From Paraconiothyrium sp. Pb-2020 (lineage: Eukaryota > Ascomycota > Dothideomycetes > Pleosporales > Didymosphaeriaceae), in assembly GCA_022419385.1 (NCBI GenBank), contig JAJUBI010000009.1:682001-746000 (forward strand): a stretch of 64,000 nucleotides of DNA. Direction: 5' to 3'. The notes beneath the pieces were generated by a model, which was not told where the DNA came from, did not search any database, and saw only the letters and a program-made list of their open reading frames with translations. The position numbers and the translations under genes are program-made. Positions 45,924-57,738 of this stretch are shown here, in pieces. Positions within the stretch are counted from its first letter, which is position 1. Every line of letters begins with the position of its first letter.

Positions 45924-46959
45924 CTACTGTGCCGTCTTCCGGTGCATAACCGTCGCCGCCGCCTGAGAAACATCAGCAGCTTTTCTACATAGTGAAGCTG
46001 GAAACTCACTTGATGATTCGGATATACTAACGTATCCGCCAGCACAACATTCTCCCTTCTCCCTGCCGCAAAGACCACGACCTCGGCGATATCATCACCT
46101 GTCAACGGCTCCACACCCTCATACACCTTCTTCGCCTTCTCCTTGTCGCCGTAGAACCGCACAACGCTGAACTCGGTTTCCACCTGTCCGGGGTCGATCT
46201 CGATGACGCGAATGCGGGTAGCGATGAGCTCTTTTCGAAGCGCTTCGGTGAAGGAGCGCACGGCGGCTTTGGTCGCGCAGTAGATGCTGCCGCCTTGGTA
46301 GGGCTCTCGGCCGGCGATGGATCCAATGTTTATGATGTCGCCGCGGCCGCCGTCGGGGCGTGACTTGTAGATGGGAAGGATGGCTTGTGTCATGTTGATG
46401 AGGCCGGTGACGTTGGTACTAAACATAACATCGATATCCTCAGACGCGATATTAGGTGCTTGTGCAACGCCTTTGACTAGACCACTACCTCATATGAGCT
46501 GTTTTCCTTTCCAATCTAGGTGAAGGGAAAGAGAAGGCTGACTCACGCGTTGTTGACAAGCACATCAACCTCCTTGAACTCGTCGGGCAGCTGTCCAACA
46601 AAGCTCTGAATTTCCTCCGGTTTGCTCACGTCCAGCTTCACAGGGTGCACCTTGACGGCCTTCGCAAAGCCATTTATTTCTTTGGCGACCTCCTTTAGCG
46701 TGTCGATTCTCCGCGCGGTGATAATGAGCTTCAAGTCATCTGGCTGCGTCCTCGCAAACTCTAGCGCAACGCTCTTTCCAATGCCAGAACTCGCGCCCGT
46801 TACGACCACCGTCTTGCCCTTCAGTCTCTGCGCCATGGACGACGACATTCTTGCGTGTCTGCGGAATGCTGCTGCGAGGTGTTGTTGTGTACTAGGAGAT
46901 CGTAATAAGGCCGAGGTAGTTTGTAGGAGGCGGGTGCTGTTGTGCGAGAGGAAAGGCAT
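45924..46959 (-). CDS. Short-chain dehydrogenase (NADP-dependent 3-hydroxy acid/serine dehydrogenase type)
   Basis: Rossmann-fold oxidoreductase resembling yeast YMR226C, which oxidises L-serine and related 3-hydroxy acids with NADP. Exons 46959-46547, 46484-46010 and 45962-45924, with introns of 62 and 47 nt; 308 aa. Cofactor loop TGASSGIG, NNAG strand motif, and the catalytic set Ser in NIGSIAG with Tyr and Lys in YCATKAAV are all present, followed by DPGQVETEFS. The C-terminal NHQAAATVMHRK is typical of the group. About 40 N-terminal residues before the fold are basic and Ser-rich and could be a mitochondrial presequence, or the start may be at MSSSMAQ. It lies between the epoxide hydrolase and the terpene synthase, but may be ordinary metabolism. 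Confidence 0.88.
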
Positions 46960-47420
46960 ACGACGCGTCGCCGGGGGTCAACTGGGATTGTATTATGTAG
47001 GTCGCTTATACGCGGATCGATGGCGGGGTATCAATGTCCGAAATTGGTGGGTTTGGCGAACTGAGAGCGAGAATGGCGACATGGCGACTTCGGAGGAGAG
47101 GGGTGGTTATCTCGGAAACAAATCCGACGCGAGTCATGGAGCATGTTGGAGGTTGCGGGGCTGAGGGGTAGTGTTTTATATCAACGCAAGAGCTTGAGAA
47201 CACCACATCATGAACCTGTTTCATGGGCGGACGAATGCATACATCTGTTAGACATACTGGGGTGTATTGTCGCGTATATTCACTCGGGTAATGAATCGAT
47301 CTCTGAAGCCATGACATCATCTCATTATGCTAGTCTGTCATCCATCGTGTATAGTCGTACAAATCGTCGTAGACTTCGAAAGGCCTTTTGACTTCACGAA
47401 CAATGCTCTAAACCAAGCAT
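46960..47420. other. Spacer between dehydrogenase and small hydrophilic protein genes
   Basis: Both neighbours are on the minus strand. The 461 bases hold the dehydrogenase promoter and the 3' region of the next gene. Nothing coding was supported. Confidence 0.5.
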
Positions 47421-47855
47421 CTATTTCTTTCCGGGCATAGAATCGCCCTTGCCTTTCCGCCTGAGCTCAGCCTCCTCCTCCTCCTTTAACTCCTGGTCGA
47501 TCTTGGCGCCCTTCGAAGGCTCGTTACCGTGCAGCTTCGCCGGCAGTGTAGAGTCGATCTGTGATGCGCGGGCCTCTTCGGATAGGTTGTTCTCATCCTC
47601 CTTCTCGCGCTTCTCTTCGCGAGCAAGCTTGTTGGCGATGGAGCGCTCGTCCTCTGCAGTGACGTTAGAAAGTTTTCAATTGATCAAGGTATGAAACTGG
47701 TAGATCTTACTGGAGTCCTGAGCCAGATGGGAGTTCTGCTTGCCCTCGTGGAAGCGGTTCTCCGCCTTTGCCTGCTCGATCTCGGAGTTCTTAACGTTGC
47801 GCTGGTCGCCTGCCTCGTAGACACCACTGGTACCGACGCTAGATTGTCCCGACAT
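47421..47855 (-). CDS. Small hydrophilic conserved fungal protein, possibly stress-related
   Basis: Two exons (47855-47711 and 47653-47421) around a 57-nt intron give 125 aa. The protein begins MSGQSSVGTSGVYEAGDQRN, is rich in Glu, Lys, Gln and Asn, has no hydrophobic segment, and ends with LHGNEPSKGAKIDQELK and a PGKK tail. The composition and the 'YEAGDQR...HGNEPSKGAKID' layout remind me of a small uncharacterised ascomycete family whose members resemble LEA-type hydrophilins. No function is known to me. Its place inside the presumed terpenoid locus is probably coincidental. Confidence 0.7.
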
Positions 47856-48211
47856 GATGATTGTGTGGAAAGGTGAAGATTGGGAAGATTGAGAAGTTTG
47901 GGTATAGTGGAAGGTTCGTAATAAAGCTGTAATGTGCGTTGAATGTGTCGTGTGAGCTTACGCTGGAATTGAGCTTTTATGTAGCTCGAATTTCTGAGCG
48001 GGTACGATGACGTCTACGGTGTGTCATGGTGGGTCGGGGTGAAAGTGCCTGAAAGAGCGACCGTATTTGCGCCGCAACACCATGGTGGGCATCACGATCT
48101 CCATGTTAAATTGATGCCCGAGAATTCTTCTCGATATCGGAGGTCCTGCGCTATATTAAAAATTCTGTTTCGCACATCAGCCAGCGTGTAATATTTCATG
48201 CAGTTTCGGCA
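47856..48211. other. Spacer downstream of the terpene synthase
   Basis: These bases hold the promoter of the small hydrophilic protein gene and the 3' region of the terpene synthase, both minus strand. No gene is present. Confidence 0.5.
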
Positions 48212-50705
48212 CTAAGGCAGCGGCGCCTCTACACCCAGACTACCAAGTAAAGACCTCATCATCTCGTTCTCTACACCACACTCCTTGTCAACATCATCAG
48301 CCACCTTCATGACCTCAGCCAACATCGCCTCCAACACTTTAGCCACGTACTCCATACTACCCGTCCTCTTCATTATCTCCAGTATCAGATGCTTCTGTGC
48401 CATTGACATTTTCCCCGCCGCGCGCCTCTGCGCCAGCAAATTTTGCAAGAGCATTCTGTCCACTTCGGGCGCCGCCTGCATCGTGTGGATCATTAACAAG
48501 CTGAATTTACCCTCGTCGAGATCCTCGCAGAAGCCCTTCTTCTTGGTGTACTGGTGGAAGAGTTAGCCACGTCGGGATGCATCGCCAAAAGTAAGAGTGT
48601 AGGGAGGGGCCTGTCTCACATCAGTGGAACTTAGGTTCATGTAGTCATCTCGGACCTGGAAGTATCTGCCCATCAGCGACGCAAGGCCCGTCAAGTCTGA
48701 CCAAGGGGGCGTCGGTGACTTGGCAAGCATGAGCCTGGTGAGTATGCGGAAGAGCCCACCAGTTTCTGTTCGTTCGTTAGGATAATTTAGGGTGAGGTAA
48801 GACTGTTTGGCTTACTGTAGTCCACCATCTTGAGGTACTCATCAAGACTCGGGCAGACAACACTCGTCGCCCAGAAGATGTCATGTCCTTGCCCGATGTA
48901 CATGTTGCTTAACTCTTCTGAAAGAAACATATGTGAGATTCGGTCTGCTTGGAGTTCAGTAAGGACTATATATACTTACCCATACACATCTCAATGCTAC
49001 TATGATCGTTGAGCTTCTGGATCTCCCTGGTAGCCTCCACGACCTGCCAGCCCGCCGAGTTCATCGTCTGCGCAATTCCAAAGATAGTATGTGCGGCGGG
49101 ACTGCCCCTGCGCAGAGTCGAGCCATCTTCCATGTCGTCTAGCATCAAAGACGCATTGTGAAGCATGTTGACGATGCGCTTGATATGGGACAGATCGGCC
49201 TGTGGGACGTTGAGCCAGACGTTCAATGCGTCTGCAGCTTTGTCGCGTATGTTCTTGGATGGAAGTGCGTTGATGTAGGAAGATGGGGAAGAGATGGGCT
49301 GAGTAGGAGTTAGTGGGTGTGACAAAGGACGGATGAAGGTCAATAGGTGAATACCAAACTTGAAGGAGTGGGGAGGTCTTGAGTGAGAAATACACCGAGA
49401 CTCTGAGGAATCGAGTCATTGGGTGACGGTCTGCTATGGCTGTCGACACGAGTAATATGATGGGCGCTCTCCTCAATCTCTTTCGAGCCGTCAACGACTT
49501 TGACGTCTTCGTCAGGTGGCGTAGGAGGGTGCTTTGTGTCCTTCATAACCGGTGAGATGTGAAGTGGTCCAGTATGCTTCACCCTCGCCACCTGGAGCCC
49601 ATTCAAGGATCGATCAGGATGATACCGTGGACTGGACATTCCCCAAATCAGATTACCGCTGACCATATATTGTACGGCCTCTATGAAGGAGCGCGAATCC
49701 TCGGATAGGTCCATTCTGGCATGAACGTTCCTGACAGCGTCAACAAATTCTGCTACAAAAGCCTTTACTTTCTGGACGACGCGGTCGATCGCTTCCTTTA
49801 CGTTGATGGAATATTGTCTCATAAGTATCCAAACTCCGTTCACCATGTGTGGCGCGTCTGCGGCGTGGTTCCATTTTATCTGGTTCTTGTACTCTTCGCA
49901 CTCCTTCTCCCAGGACTGGACGTCGTTCGTAAGAAAGGCAGCGGCCCAAGCGGGCCGAGTCAGTCTGGAACATTCGTCTATTTCGCTTGGAGGAATCGTG
50001 AGACCCATCCCGAAGGTTATCAGTCCACTTAGGAGGCTTGGAGGGACACTATCAGCATCTGTCTTCACAGTGTTGCAGATACAGAGAGGAAACTGACAAA
50101 GCTCCTGAATCCACGAGTCTGAATTCCAGATAGTCGTCGAGACTTTCGAAACGGGTTCGATCTCGCGGGAGGCTTACACCGCGCTTCCAGTACTCTAGGA
50201 ATTGCTTAGCTCTGAGTGAGTCAACAGCCATCATCTCCTCAAAAATGTCGCCCAGAAGTCGGCTTTCGCCGGAACTGCCTTGTCTTCTATCAGTACTTCG
50301 AAACCCCGCCTTGATCTCTTTCATCATCTTGTCAAAGAAACCCAGTCCCTGTGCTATGTCAATTCACTTGACTGCGCACTCGTATATGTTTCATACCTCA
50401 CTCGCCTCCGCCTGATCCACAAGATCATCATGCAGGAATGCAAACTCCATAACATACGCAACGATCTCGAGACGCTCTGGAAGACATTCTGGGATAGTCA
50501 CGGCGGTGAAATTATACTGGGGACCTTGGCCGCCATACGTTGTTGATGGGAGGGAGCCGATGTGTTTCTGCCAGTCATTGCGCAATCGCATAAGACCGAA
50601 TTCCTCTATGTCTGAGTTACGATGGCAGCGGAGTGGGATCCCGTCACAGAGGCATTGATTGTCGTATGAAGAGGGATCAATGAGATGGGAGTGTTGATAT
50701 TTCAT
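48212..50705 (-). CDS. Chimeric terpene synthase: N-terminal class I cyclase fused to C-terminal prenyltransferase
   Basis: Bifunctional enzyme of the fusicoccadiene/ophiobolin-synthase type. The C-terminal domain builds geranylgeranyl or geranylfarnesyl diphosphate and the N-terminal domain cyclises it to a di- or sesterterpene. Seven exons: 50705-50397, 50348-50098, 50048-49355, 49298-48980, 48917-48816, 48765-48620 and 48550-48212; 719 aa, about the family length. Cyclase metal motifs are intact: DDLVDQ (93-98) and the NSE triad NDVQSWEKE (228-236). A low-complexity linker (about 320-420, Pro/Ser/Asp-rich) follows. The prenyltransferase has the first Asp-rich motif DDMEDGSTLRRG (472-476 core) and a second one, RDDYMNLSS (598-599), then GFCEDLDEGKFS. 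All splice joins fall in phase on conserved motifs (for example SGA-FVPPSLL, CM-EELSNMYIGQGHD). Chain length and cyclisation product cannot be told from sequence. It is divergent from the P450 gene. Confidence 0.95.
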
Positions 50706-51081
50706 GGTTGGGGGAAATGCAGACAGATAGTAGTGGAAATGATGATGATAAAAATGCCTTCAGTGAGACGACGAGGAGCCGATTTTCCGAAATCAGCACA
50801 TGGTCAACCATGGTCTATCTTAGAGGTACTTATGAACATGAATCTACGCAGCAATCGACGGAAGTCGCAATCTGAACCTAAGGTCGCTTGGAAGCACGAT
50901 GCATGGGTAGGCAGTACGGCTTCTCCTGACCATTGTCACTTTCAGAGCCTTTCTGAACATAGTTTAGGAACTACCCCGCATCGTGTTCTTTGTTCTTGTG
51001 GAGTTTGCGTTTTGTTGAACTTCGGCATATACCTTATCATCACTACTGTCTCCTCGAGTTGCGCATACGCGGGGTTGGTGT

Positions 51082-51104
51082 ACGGCACGGTTCACGGCAC
51101 GGTT
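51082..51104. promoter_or_regulatory. Tandem 11-bp repeat with four direct CGG triplets
   Basis: ACGGCACGGTT occurs at 51082-51092 and again at 51094-51104, one base apart. Together they present four CGG triplets in the same orientation, with 2-, 4- and 2-base gaps. CGG is the half-site of Zn2Cys6 regulators, two of which are encoded at 54537-59245. Binding by either is inference. Confidence 0.5.
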
Positions 51105-51363
51105 GGTGGAACAAAGAACGCACTTCGTTAACGTTAAATAAGCGCGTTAAGCGGGAGTTGTATCAACATGGGGAAGTATTGAATACCAACTAATATCTCA
51201 GATTGGAAAAACATATCCGCGTGTGATGAGGCTATCGTCATGCAAGATATCCTCAAGAGGGAAAGAGGTGGACTCGATAGCTCACCGATGAGCAGGATCA
51301 GAACTCTCTGATGTGGACGTTTTGCGTCTCTCTTTTAACCCAGGACACTGCATTTCTCGCGAA

Positions 51364-51386
51364 CCCCCCCCCCCCCCCCCCCCCCC
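51364..51386. repeat. Poly-C homopolymer, 23 bases
   Basis: An unbroken run of 23 C residues lies about 135 bases upstream of the P450 start codon, probably in its core promoter or 5' UTR. On the other strand this is a G-run able to form a quadruplex. Length may be imprecise because homopolymers are error-prone. Confidence 0.8.
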
Positions 51387-51521
51387 TGGCTATTATATCT
51401 AAATATTAGGGAGCTCATGCCGAGCTACTTTCACGAAATCCACATCCACCAACGCTTCCTCCCACTCTTGAATAAGTTTCCCAACCGTGCACTTACCTCC
51501 AGACTGCAAACAATCAGCGTC

Positions 51522-53601
51522 ATGGACGTTCTTTCCCTCCAGCAAGCTTTGCGAGTACCCGTCGATATGGATGCCTACATCCTTTGGGCGGCCGCTGGTA
51601 TCTTGTGTGCCATCTTTCTTGTTTACGGTACCTGCCTTGTCCTATATCGACTCTACCTTTCCCCTCTTGCTCAGTTCCCTGGACCAAGACTAGTCGCAGC
51701 AACAGCGTGGTATGAAACATTCATTGACGTCACGAGCAACAACTTTCACGAAGTTCTGCTGGACATGCACAAGAAACATGGTAAGCCTCGACCGGGACAA
51801 GGATAGCGGATCGACTGACCACTCTCGCAAAACAGGACCAATCGTTCGATGTTCGCCATGGGAGCTGTCGATCAATGACGCAGAATACTTCAGCAAGCTC
51901 TACGTACCAGCCGGAATTCGACACACTAACTCGATGGTTTCAAGGTTTGGTTTTGGTCTCGAGGGTAAGTTTTTACAGTAAGAACACGGTAAAATGCTTC
52001 GATCATCGAGCCTGACTCATGAGGATAGATACTATCGCAACGACAAGCAATCATGAGCTCCATCAACTTCGAAGGAGACCCTTGGAAGGTTTTCTCTCAC
52101 GCAAAGGTGTTACGCAGGCCGAAAGTGTTATCCATGACAAGACCAGAGTCCTCGACCAGAGACTTAGTGCCCTGCAAGGTACAGGCTCCTTCGTTCGTCT
52201 GGACCAAGCATATTCAGCGTATCTGGGTGATGTCACTGTTGAGCTCACTGTTGGCGAATCCTCACAGCTTCTGGAAGAGCCGGATTTCGCCCCTGAGTGG
52301 TAAGCTTCCCTTCCAATTCATGATCTCGATAATTTATCACTATGGCCCATGTAGTGGTAGCCTCGTTAGACCCCTCTTAGCTGACTACCTCGAGGCACAA
52401 AATCATACGTAGCATCTTGCTTGTGAACCCTGTAATCCGAAATTTTCCCCTTCTAGGCAGGTATGGATGCTTCATTGGCACCCTCATGTCCCACATGGAA
52501 GGCGACTAATCCCTACAGATTATTGACGATGATTCCAATGAGCTGCATACAATGGGCTTTTCCACGAATAGCAGCATTCAAGATGTGGCCTGTGGTTCGT
52601 GCAACCCACTATGCCCAGTAGTCTCGTATCGATGCTGACATGACAAGCTCGGCCGGGACAAAGTCAACAACGTCAAGTCCGATCTTGCCCAAGAAGAAGG
52701 CGATCCGGAGAAGTTCTCATTCTTCCATTCCCTTCTCAGGAGCGACCTACCCGAGTACGAGAAGCATCCATCCAGATTGGCCGCAGAAGCAGTGGGCGTA
52801 TTCGGCGGCGGAACCATCAACCCGACATCTGCGCTCGCCTTCATTACGTTCCGCATACTCGCCAACGTGCACATGCACAGGCGCCTACAAGAAAGCCTAT
52901 CGGACGTCATGGCTCAATATCCCAAGATTATTCCGGCTTGGACGGAGTTCGAGCAAGTTCCCTACCTCGCGGCGTGTGTCAAGGAAGGCCTTCGGTAGGT
53001 GTACGTTCCGCGATTCAAGGTTGTCAAGGATAGGTACTAAGGGAGGGACCTCTAGTATGAGTTGCCAGTTCCGACGTAGCGCGCGTATGGCACCCCTTAC
53101 CGAGCTGCACTACAAAGAATGGGTCATTCCGAAAAACGTATGTCGTCCTCTTTCTCACAACTTTATGCTATGCGAGTCCTAATGCTTGGATTGCAACGCA
53201 GACACCTGTAGCGATGTCGGTGTACAACATGCATTATGACTCGAGCGTATTCCCAGATCCCTTTGTATACAAGCCAGAGCGTTGGCTTGGAGACATCGAT
53301 CCACGTATGAACAGATATTTCGTCCCTTGGTCCAAGGGCTCGAGGGACTGCCCAGGTAAAAAGTAAGATACTCATTCATCGGAATGGTCTCAAGGGTGTA
53401 CACTAATCAACGTATCATCGCATAAGCCTCGCCTCCGCCGAAATGTACGTTGTACTTGGGACGTTGTTTCGCCCTGGCGGTCCTCTTAGTTTCCAAGTGG
53501 TTTTGAAAGATTGCGATGAGACGGATTTTGTCTTCGTCCGCGAGAGTGAGTTTGGGGTATTTCCTTACAGTAGCAGAGGGCTCGGCGTCCTCTTCAATTG
53601 A
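51522..53601 (+). CDS. Cytochrome P450 monooxygenase
   Basis: Membrane-bound haem oxygenase, probably hydroxylating the cyclised terpene made next door. Nine exons: 51522-51780, 51836-51964, 52029-52299, 52355-52408, 52519-52591, 52648-52994, 53056-53137, 53202-53362 and 53427-53601; 516 aa. The N-terminus has a membrane helix (YILWAAAGILCAIFLVYG) then LSPLAQFPGPRL, the usual proline-rich hinge. The oxygen-binding helix reads AEAVGVFGGGTINPT, less canonical than AGxDT. The ExxR motif is EGLR (375-378), and PERWLGD follows. The haem loop is FVPWSKGSRDCPGKNLA with the ligand Cys455. The 54-nt exon at 52355 is required: a direct join of its neighbours would create a stop. Its translation (SLVRPLLADYLEAQ) fits the family. 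The organisation is typical of trichodiene-oxygenase/pisatin-demethylase-like P450s. The start at 51522 is the first ATG in frame. Confidence 0.9.
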
Positions 53602-54536
53602 TTTCGACTGGTTGAGTAGCTTATTGGGTCTTTACGGTTGGGACTGTGCCTTAACATCAGCGTTCGTGTCGCTGGGATTGGATGATGTAATTGTTTATTG
53701 TTGACGCAAGGTTGCATTAAGCGCTACCTTAGAAATGCCTATTGTCTCGAAGATTGTTTATCTAAGGGAATGCCAGTTGCCAATCCGCCTACATTCCTGA
53801 GAGACGACTTCGAATGAACTCAGGGCGGGAAGCTTTTGAAGCGTCCAACACCGAATTGACGGACTCGAAAAGCTAGTTCCTGAGGAAATTGACGGACTCT
53901 GTTACTAGATTATATTCGATCGAAGTTGCTGTCAAGCAATAGGATGATACAATGTACTTGACGTATGGATTATGAGGGGTACGTTGTATTGCTGGTAAAC
54001 AATATAAATTGTTATTAGGCACAGTAGCGATTCTTAGGTGTAAATGAACAACGCTAGGTCTACGCTGACGCAACATCCTAATAGCTCCCTGATGGCTGCG
54101 ATCGAGAGCCACTGACAGCCAGAAAAATTGTGAGGAGATGATACCCAGGAGGGCATAACGATCGATAGTAAGTGTGGAGGGAAGGCTCCGACAGGACCCA
54201 CCATGACGTTTCGAGCACATGTAAAACCTGTCGCGATGGTAATGGACTCAGGTCCTGGGGTGTGGTGGGCGCGCTCCGATTTATATAATGCGTATCATTG
54301 GATTTGTTGCTCACAAGCTTCTTCGGTAGACTAGGTTAAGTGCAGTGTTATAACTTTGCATGTTCTGTCAAAAGAACATTGCCTTGTACCTCCTATTCCC
54401 AGTTATTGCACCCGACAGAGAAGAATCGGAGGTATAGCGATTTAAAGCCGTACTGGGTGTCGCGTCCAACGGAGGAGAGCCTTCAAATATACCAACGCAT
54501 ATTTGGCGATCTCTTCGAGTGCCACCACTGCTTAAA
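53602..54536. other. Convergent 3' spacer between P450 and regulator genes
   Basis: These 935 AT-rich bases lie between two genes that end towards each other. Small open frames on either strand show no domain or codon texture worth calling. It is long for a 3' spacer and may hold a lost gene, but no relic could be read. Confidence 0.5.
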
Positions 54537-57500
54537 CTATCCTCGCGGTGGGTGGTCATCGAATTGCTGCTGTTGGAGCGGAGATTCCGCAGTCAGACCA
54601 TCCCCAACCCCATAACCGCCTTGTGATGTGTCCACGTGTGACAAGTACGGGTCAGAAACATTCGAAGACCATGGTTGTATCCATAGGTCTTGCATGTTGA
54701 CAAGCGGTACGCCATGATCAAAGTTTGTGAGAAATAGGTTGCCAAAGGGCATCGATGGTACGTGATCATCCGGGGGGTAGAACGGATCAAGACCGCCCTG
54801 ATATGCAGGAATGTTGTCCAGTGGGTAGTCCTGAAGAGGCTGAAGACCGGAAGTGCCACTGGTATCCATTGGGCCGAAGTGAAAGTCCCCTTGAGGCACC
54901 TGCGCAGTTTGCTGAGCCCTGTATGGGACATGATGATGCTGATGCTGATGAGCACGGGATTGAGGTATCTCTTCTCCGTACAAGGCGAGAATTCCATCGA
55001 CCTGAGATTGTAGAACTGGAGCACATCTCTTGAGGATCTTCCAAATGACATGGTATGCTCGAGCGGCGACGGGATCGTTATGCTGCATCGCGCGCAACCA
55101 GCGAATGGCCTTTTTTATAGAGACGGCCATGTTGAGATCGGAGTTCTCCATATCCCTGTTCCTGTAGGCCATCTCTAGTAGCAGTACCGCGATCGATTGC
55201 ATGACTAAGATGTTCAAAATTATTCTATGTTGCATACTTCGCGTGAGACGGAGACTTACTGAGATGAACAGCTGCCCACCACGGCCCCTTGCTGTATATG
55301 AAATCGAGATCTGGCTCATCAGGGAACAATTTTACCATTTCCAAGGCAGCTTTGACACAAGTTTCGGCCCTTGTCTTATTAAACACGGCAGAGGCGCTAC
55401 TCTCATCTCGAATACGCCGCTCTATCCTGCAGAGACATGGCCGTGTGATGAGCATTCTAGTACTCCAGTATTCTGTCATCAGGAGGAACTGCTCGCGTTC
55501 AAAGCCCGTCTTGTGTTTCTCTTGTCCATCTTGATAATCTCCTCGTATTGCTGCCTTCGACCATTCTTCGAGCTCATTAAGCAGGGCCGTGATTTTTGCT
55601 TGGACGGACTATGGGCAACGGCAACGAGTGTTAGCATATGAACAAAAACACAATAGGAGGAAACAAGCGTGACTGCAATTGTGAACCAGAAGAATAATGC
55701 CAGAGGATCATTAAAGTGCGGCTTCGTATGTTGAAACAAGTTGAGATACGTACCTCCCAAGACCCAGTAGCAGTTCGAGGTGAGTATAGCTCGAGCAAGA
55801 CTTTTTGCGAGATGATTGTGATGTTGGTATGATCAAGAAGGTACCGATCTAGACCTGAGACTCGATGGCTAGTCTCAGACGTGTTGCTACTTCTCATAGT
55901 TTGCGGCGTGTTGTACCGGGTACGCCTTCGTGCTGGCTGTCCCGACGCATCTCCTGAGTCCTGTTGTTCCTCTTGTTCGCGTGAAAAGCTGCGTGGTAAT
56001 GAGACTGTGCAGTCCTCGAGGGCAATAACAGGTGGTCTTCCGGTGATCGTGCTCACTAGAGCTTCCGTAGAATATAGACTCCACCAGGTATGCGCAAGCA
56101 ATTCTTTCCTCGCGTCTCCCGCTTCAGGGTCTTCATTCCGCAAATGAAGACCAAGAGCGAGTCCGAGTCGTATGGATATTCCAATCATGATCCATGCTCT
56201 ACTCACATGGCCTATCACTAAAAAATAGAACGCCAATGTGCCGGTCTGTGAGGGTTTTAGCAGTTTGTACATGGCTAGTCTAAAATAGAGGCTGCGTGAT
56301 CCTTACCACTTGCACAAGTTCAAGGTCAGGCGCTGAAATAATCATGACAGTGTTCTTCAAGCCGAGAAGATGCACAGCTCTGGTCATGTATGTCAAATGA
56401 TCGCAATTATCCCCTCTCCATTCGGCACCGATGAGGTGAGAGTGTTTTGCTCCTATGGCCAAAAGCAGGTTCATTTGGGTTCGCCACTTAATGGGTACCT
56501 GATATGGCCTATCATACCTCAGTGCACTCAAGTATTTGCGAAACCGGTCTGCGAAGGTTTGGGGCACCTAACATGTAGAAACACTGAGTCAATAACGATT
56601 ACCAGTGGCAGTTGATTATGGTGGGAGCTTACAAGGGGAAAGAAAGGTTGGACAGTCTCCCAATAGCAGTCGAACAGCCTTTCCCCCACATCGGGGTCCG
56701 GGTCTTCGTAAGGATCTATAAAGGTATCCATTTCGATGTCATCGCTGTCAAGGTAGAATGTGGAGTCATTCATATACTTCATGGAGCCTTGTCTTGATTG
56801 CTCTTTGATATCATCTCGACGGACATGAAGAGCATCGGAGCGCGCACTGGCAGCATTTTGCGTCGAGCCTGGAGGTCCATGCGGTTCACCATAAGGCTCC
56901 GCTCCCGTATCTTCGGTTTGGCGCTGTGCACTGCGGAGCCACTGGACTTCGGAGTTCATACCAACGTAGCCAGTAGCTCTCGACTCGTGATCCCGCATCA
57001 AGTCCTCGTCGAGGTGGTCGAGATTCTCGTTCGAACCAGCCGACGCAGTGACGAATGCTTCGCCATATACTTGGTCGTCGTCCTCACCAGTGGATGGTCT
57101 CCGACCGCGCTTTTCCAATTCGAGAGGCGAGGTCGTCGCATGTGAGGATATGACATTGGCCGCCTAGACGAAAGGAATTTAGTCATGCAGAACGACTGGT
57201 AGGGTTAGAAGTGGGTATAAGAGCAAACCTACGTTTCGCAGAGTATCGTCAATCCTCTGCTTGTCCTCGTTGCCAATGCGCTCGCTCAAATCTTGGAGGA
57301 GGGCCACTAGTGAATGATTCAGTTGTGTGGCCCTGTACGCTTTTAGTAGATGAAAAGGCTTGATGTTTTAGGGTGGACAAACTCCCTCAGACGATCCCCC
57401 CGAGCTTTCTGGTAGCTGCATTCCAAGTCACTGGTCTGGCAGTTGGAGCAACGCGGCAGCTCGCCAGAACATTTGACCTCTGATTGAGTAAGCAGACGAA

Positions 57501-57738
57501 CCTCACCTAGTTGCAGACTAAAGGATGCGAACTTCGTTTACGGCATGCCGTGCAAGCTCGGCCTCTGGTGGCAATCAGCACTGAGGCAGGAACGACTGCT
57601 GGCACTCACGACGCACATGCGGGCCTCTCTAGTCCTCTCGATCGACTTGGGCGGCGGTGGCGGCGCACGGTTGAGTCTGGGAATGGCCACCTTGAGGCCC
57701 TGCTGAGAGCTGCGGAGCTCTGGAGAATCCCTCTGCAT
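54537..57738 (-). CDS. Zn2Cys6 transcription factor with fungal-specific (MHR) regulatory domain
   Basis: Nuclear DNA-binding regulator, candidate local activator of the terpene locus. Nine exons: 57738-57617, 57564-57533, 57479-57383, 57332-57233, 57163-56633, 56567-56307, 56245-55754, 55608-55260 and 55204-54537; 883 aa, all junctions in phase. The zinc cluster is split by an intron and reads ACTACRKRKVKC then SGELPRCSNCQTSDLEC when joined: six Cys with normal spacing. A coiled linker (QLNHSLVALLQDLSERIG) follows. The fungal_trans domain contains YWETVQPFFPLV, FRKYLSAL, RAVHLLGL, AWIMIGISIRLGLALGLHL and HTWWSLYSTEALVSTITGRP, all typical. The C-terminus is Gln/His/Pro-rich (a HQHQHHH run) as in activation domains. 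The first two introns were placed by frame and zinc-cluster continuity, so the exact N-terminus is less sure. Confidence 0.9.

Larger units (their letters stand above)
50706..51521. promoter_or_regulatory. Shared divergent promoter of the terpene synthase and P450 genes
   Basis: The 816 bases lie between the two start codons. They hold the CGG-triplet direct repeat at 51082-51104 and the poly-C tract at 51364-51386, both listed separately. A GGTTGGTG unit also recurs (51073-51080 and 51101-51108). No open frame with protein-like features was found. As a common control region it would let both genes respond to the same regulator. Confidence 0.6.

Noticed and set aside
52300..52518. P450 first looked broken, because exon 3 joined directly to the exon at 52519 makes a TGA
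   Set aside because: A 54-nt exon at 52355-52408 with proper splice sites restores phase and gives family-like sequence, so the gene is intact.
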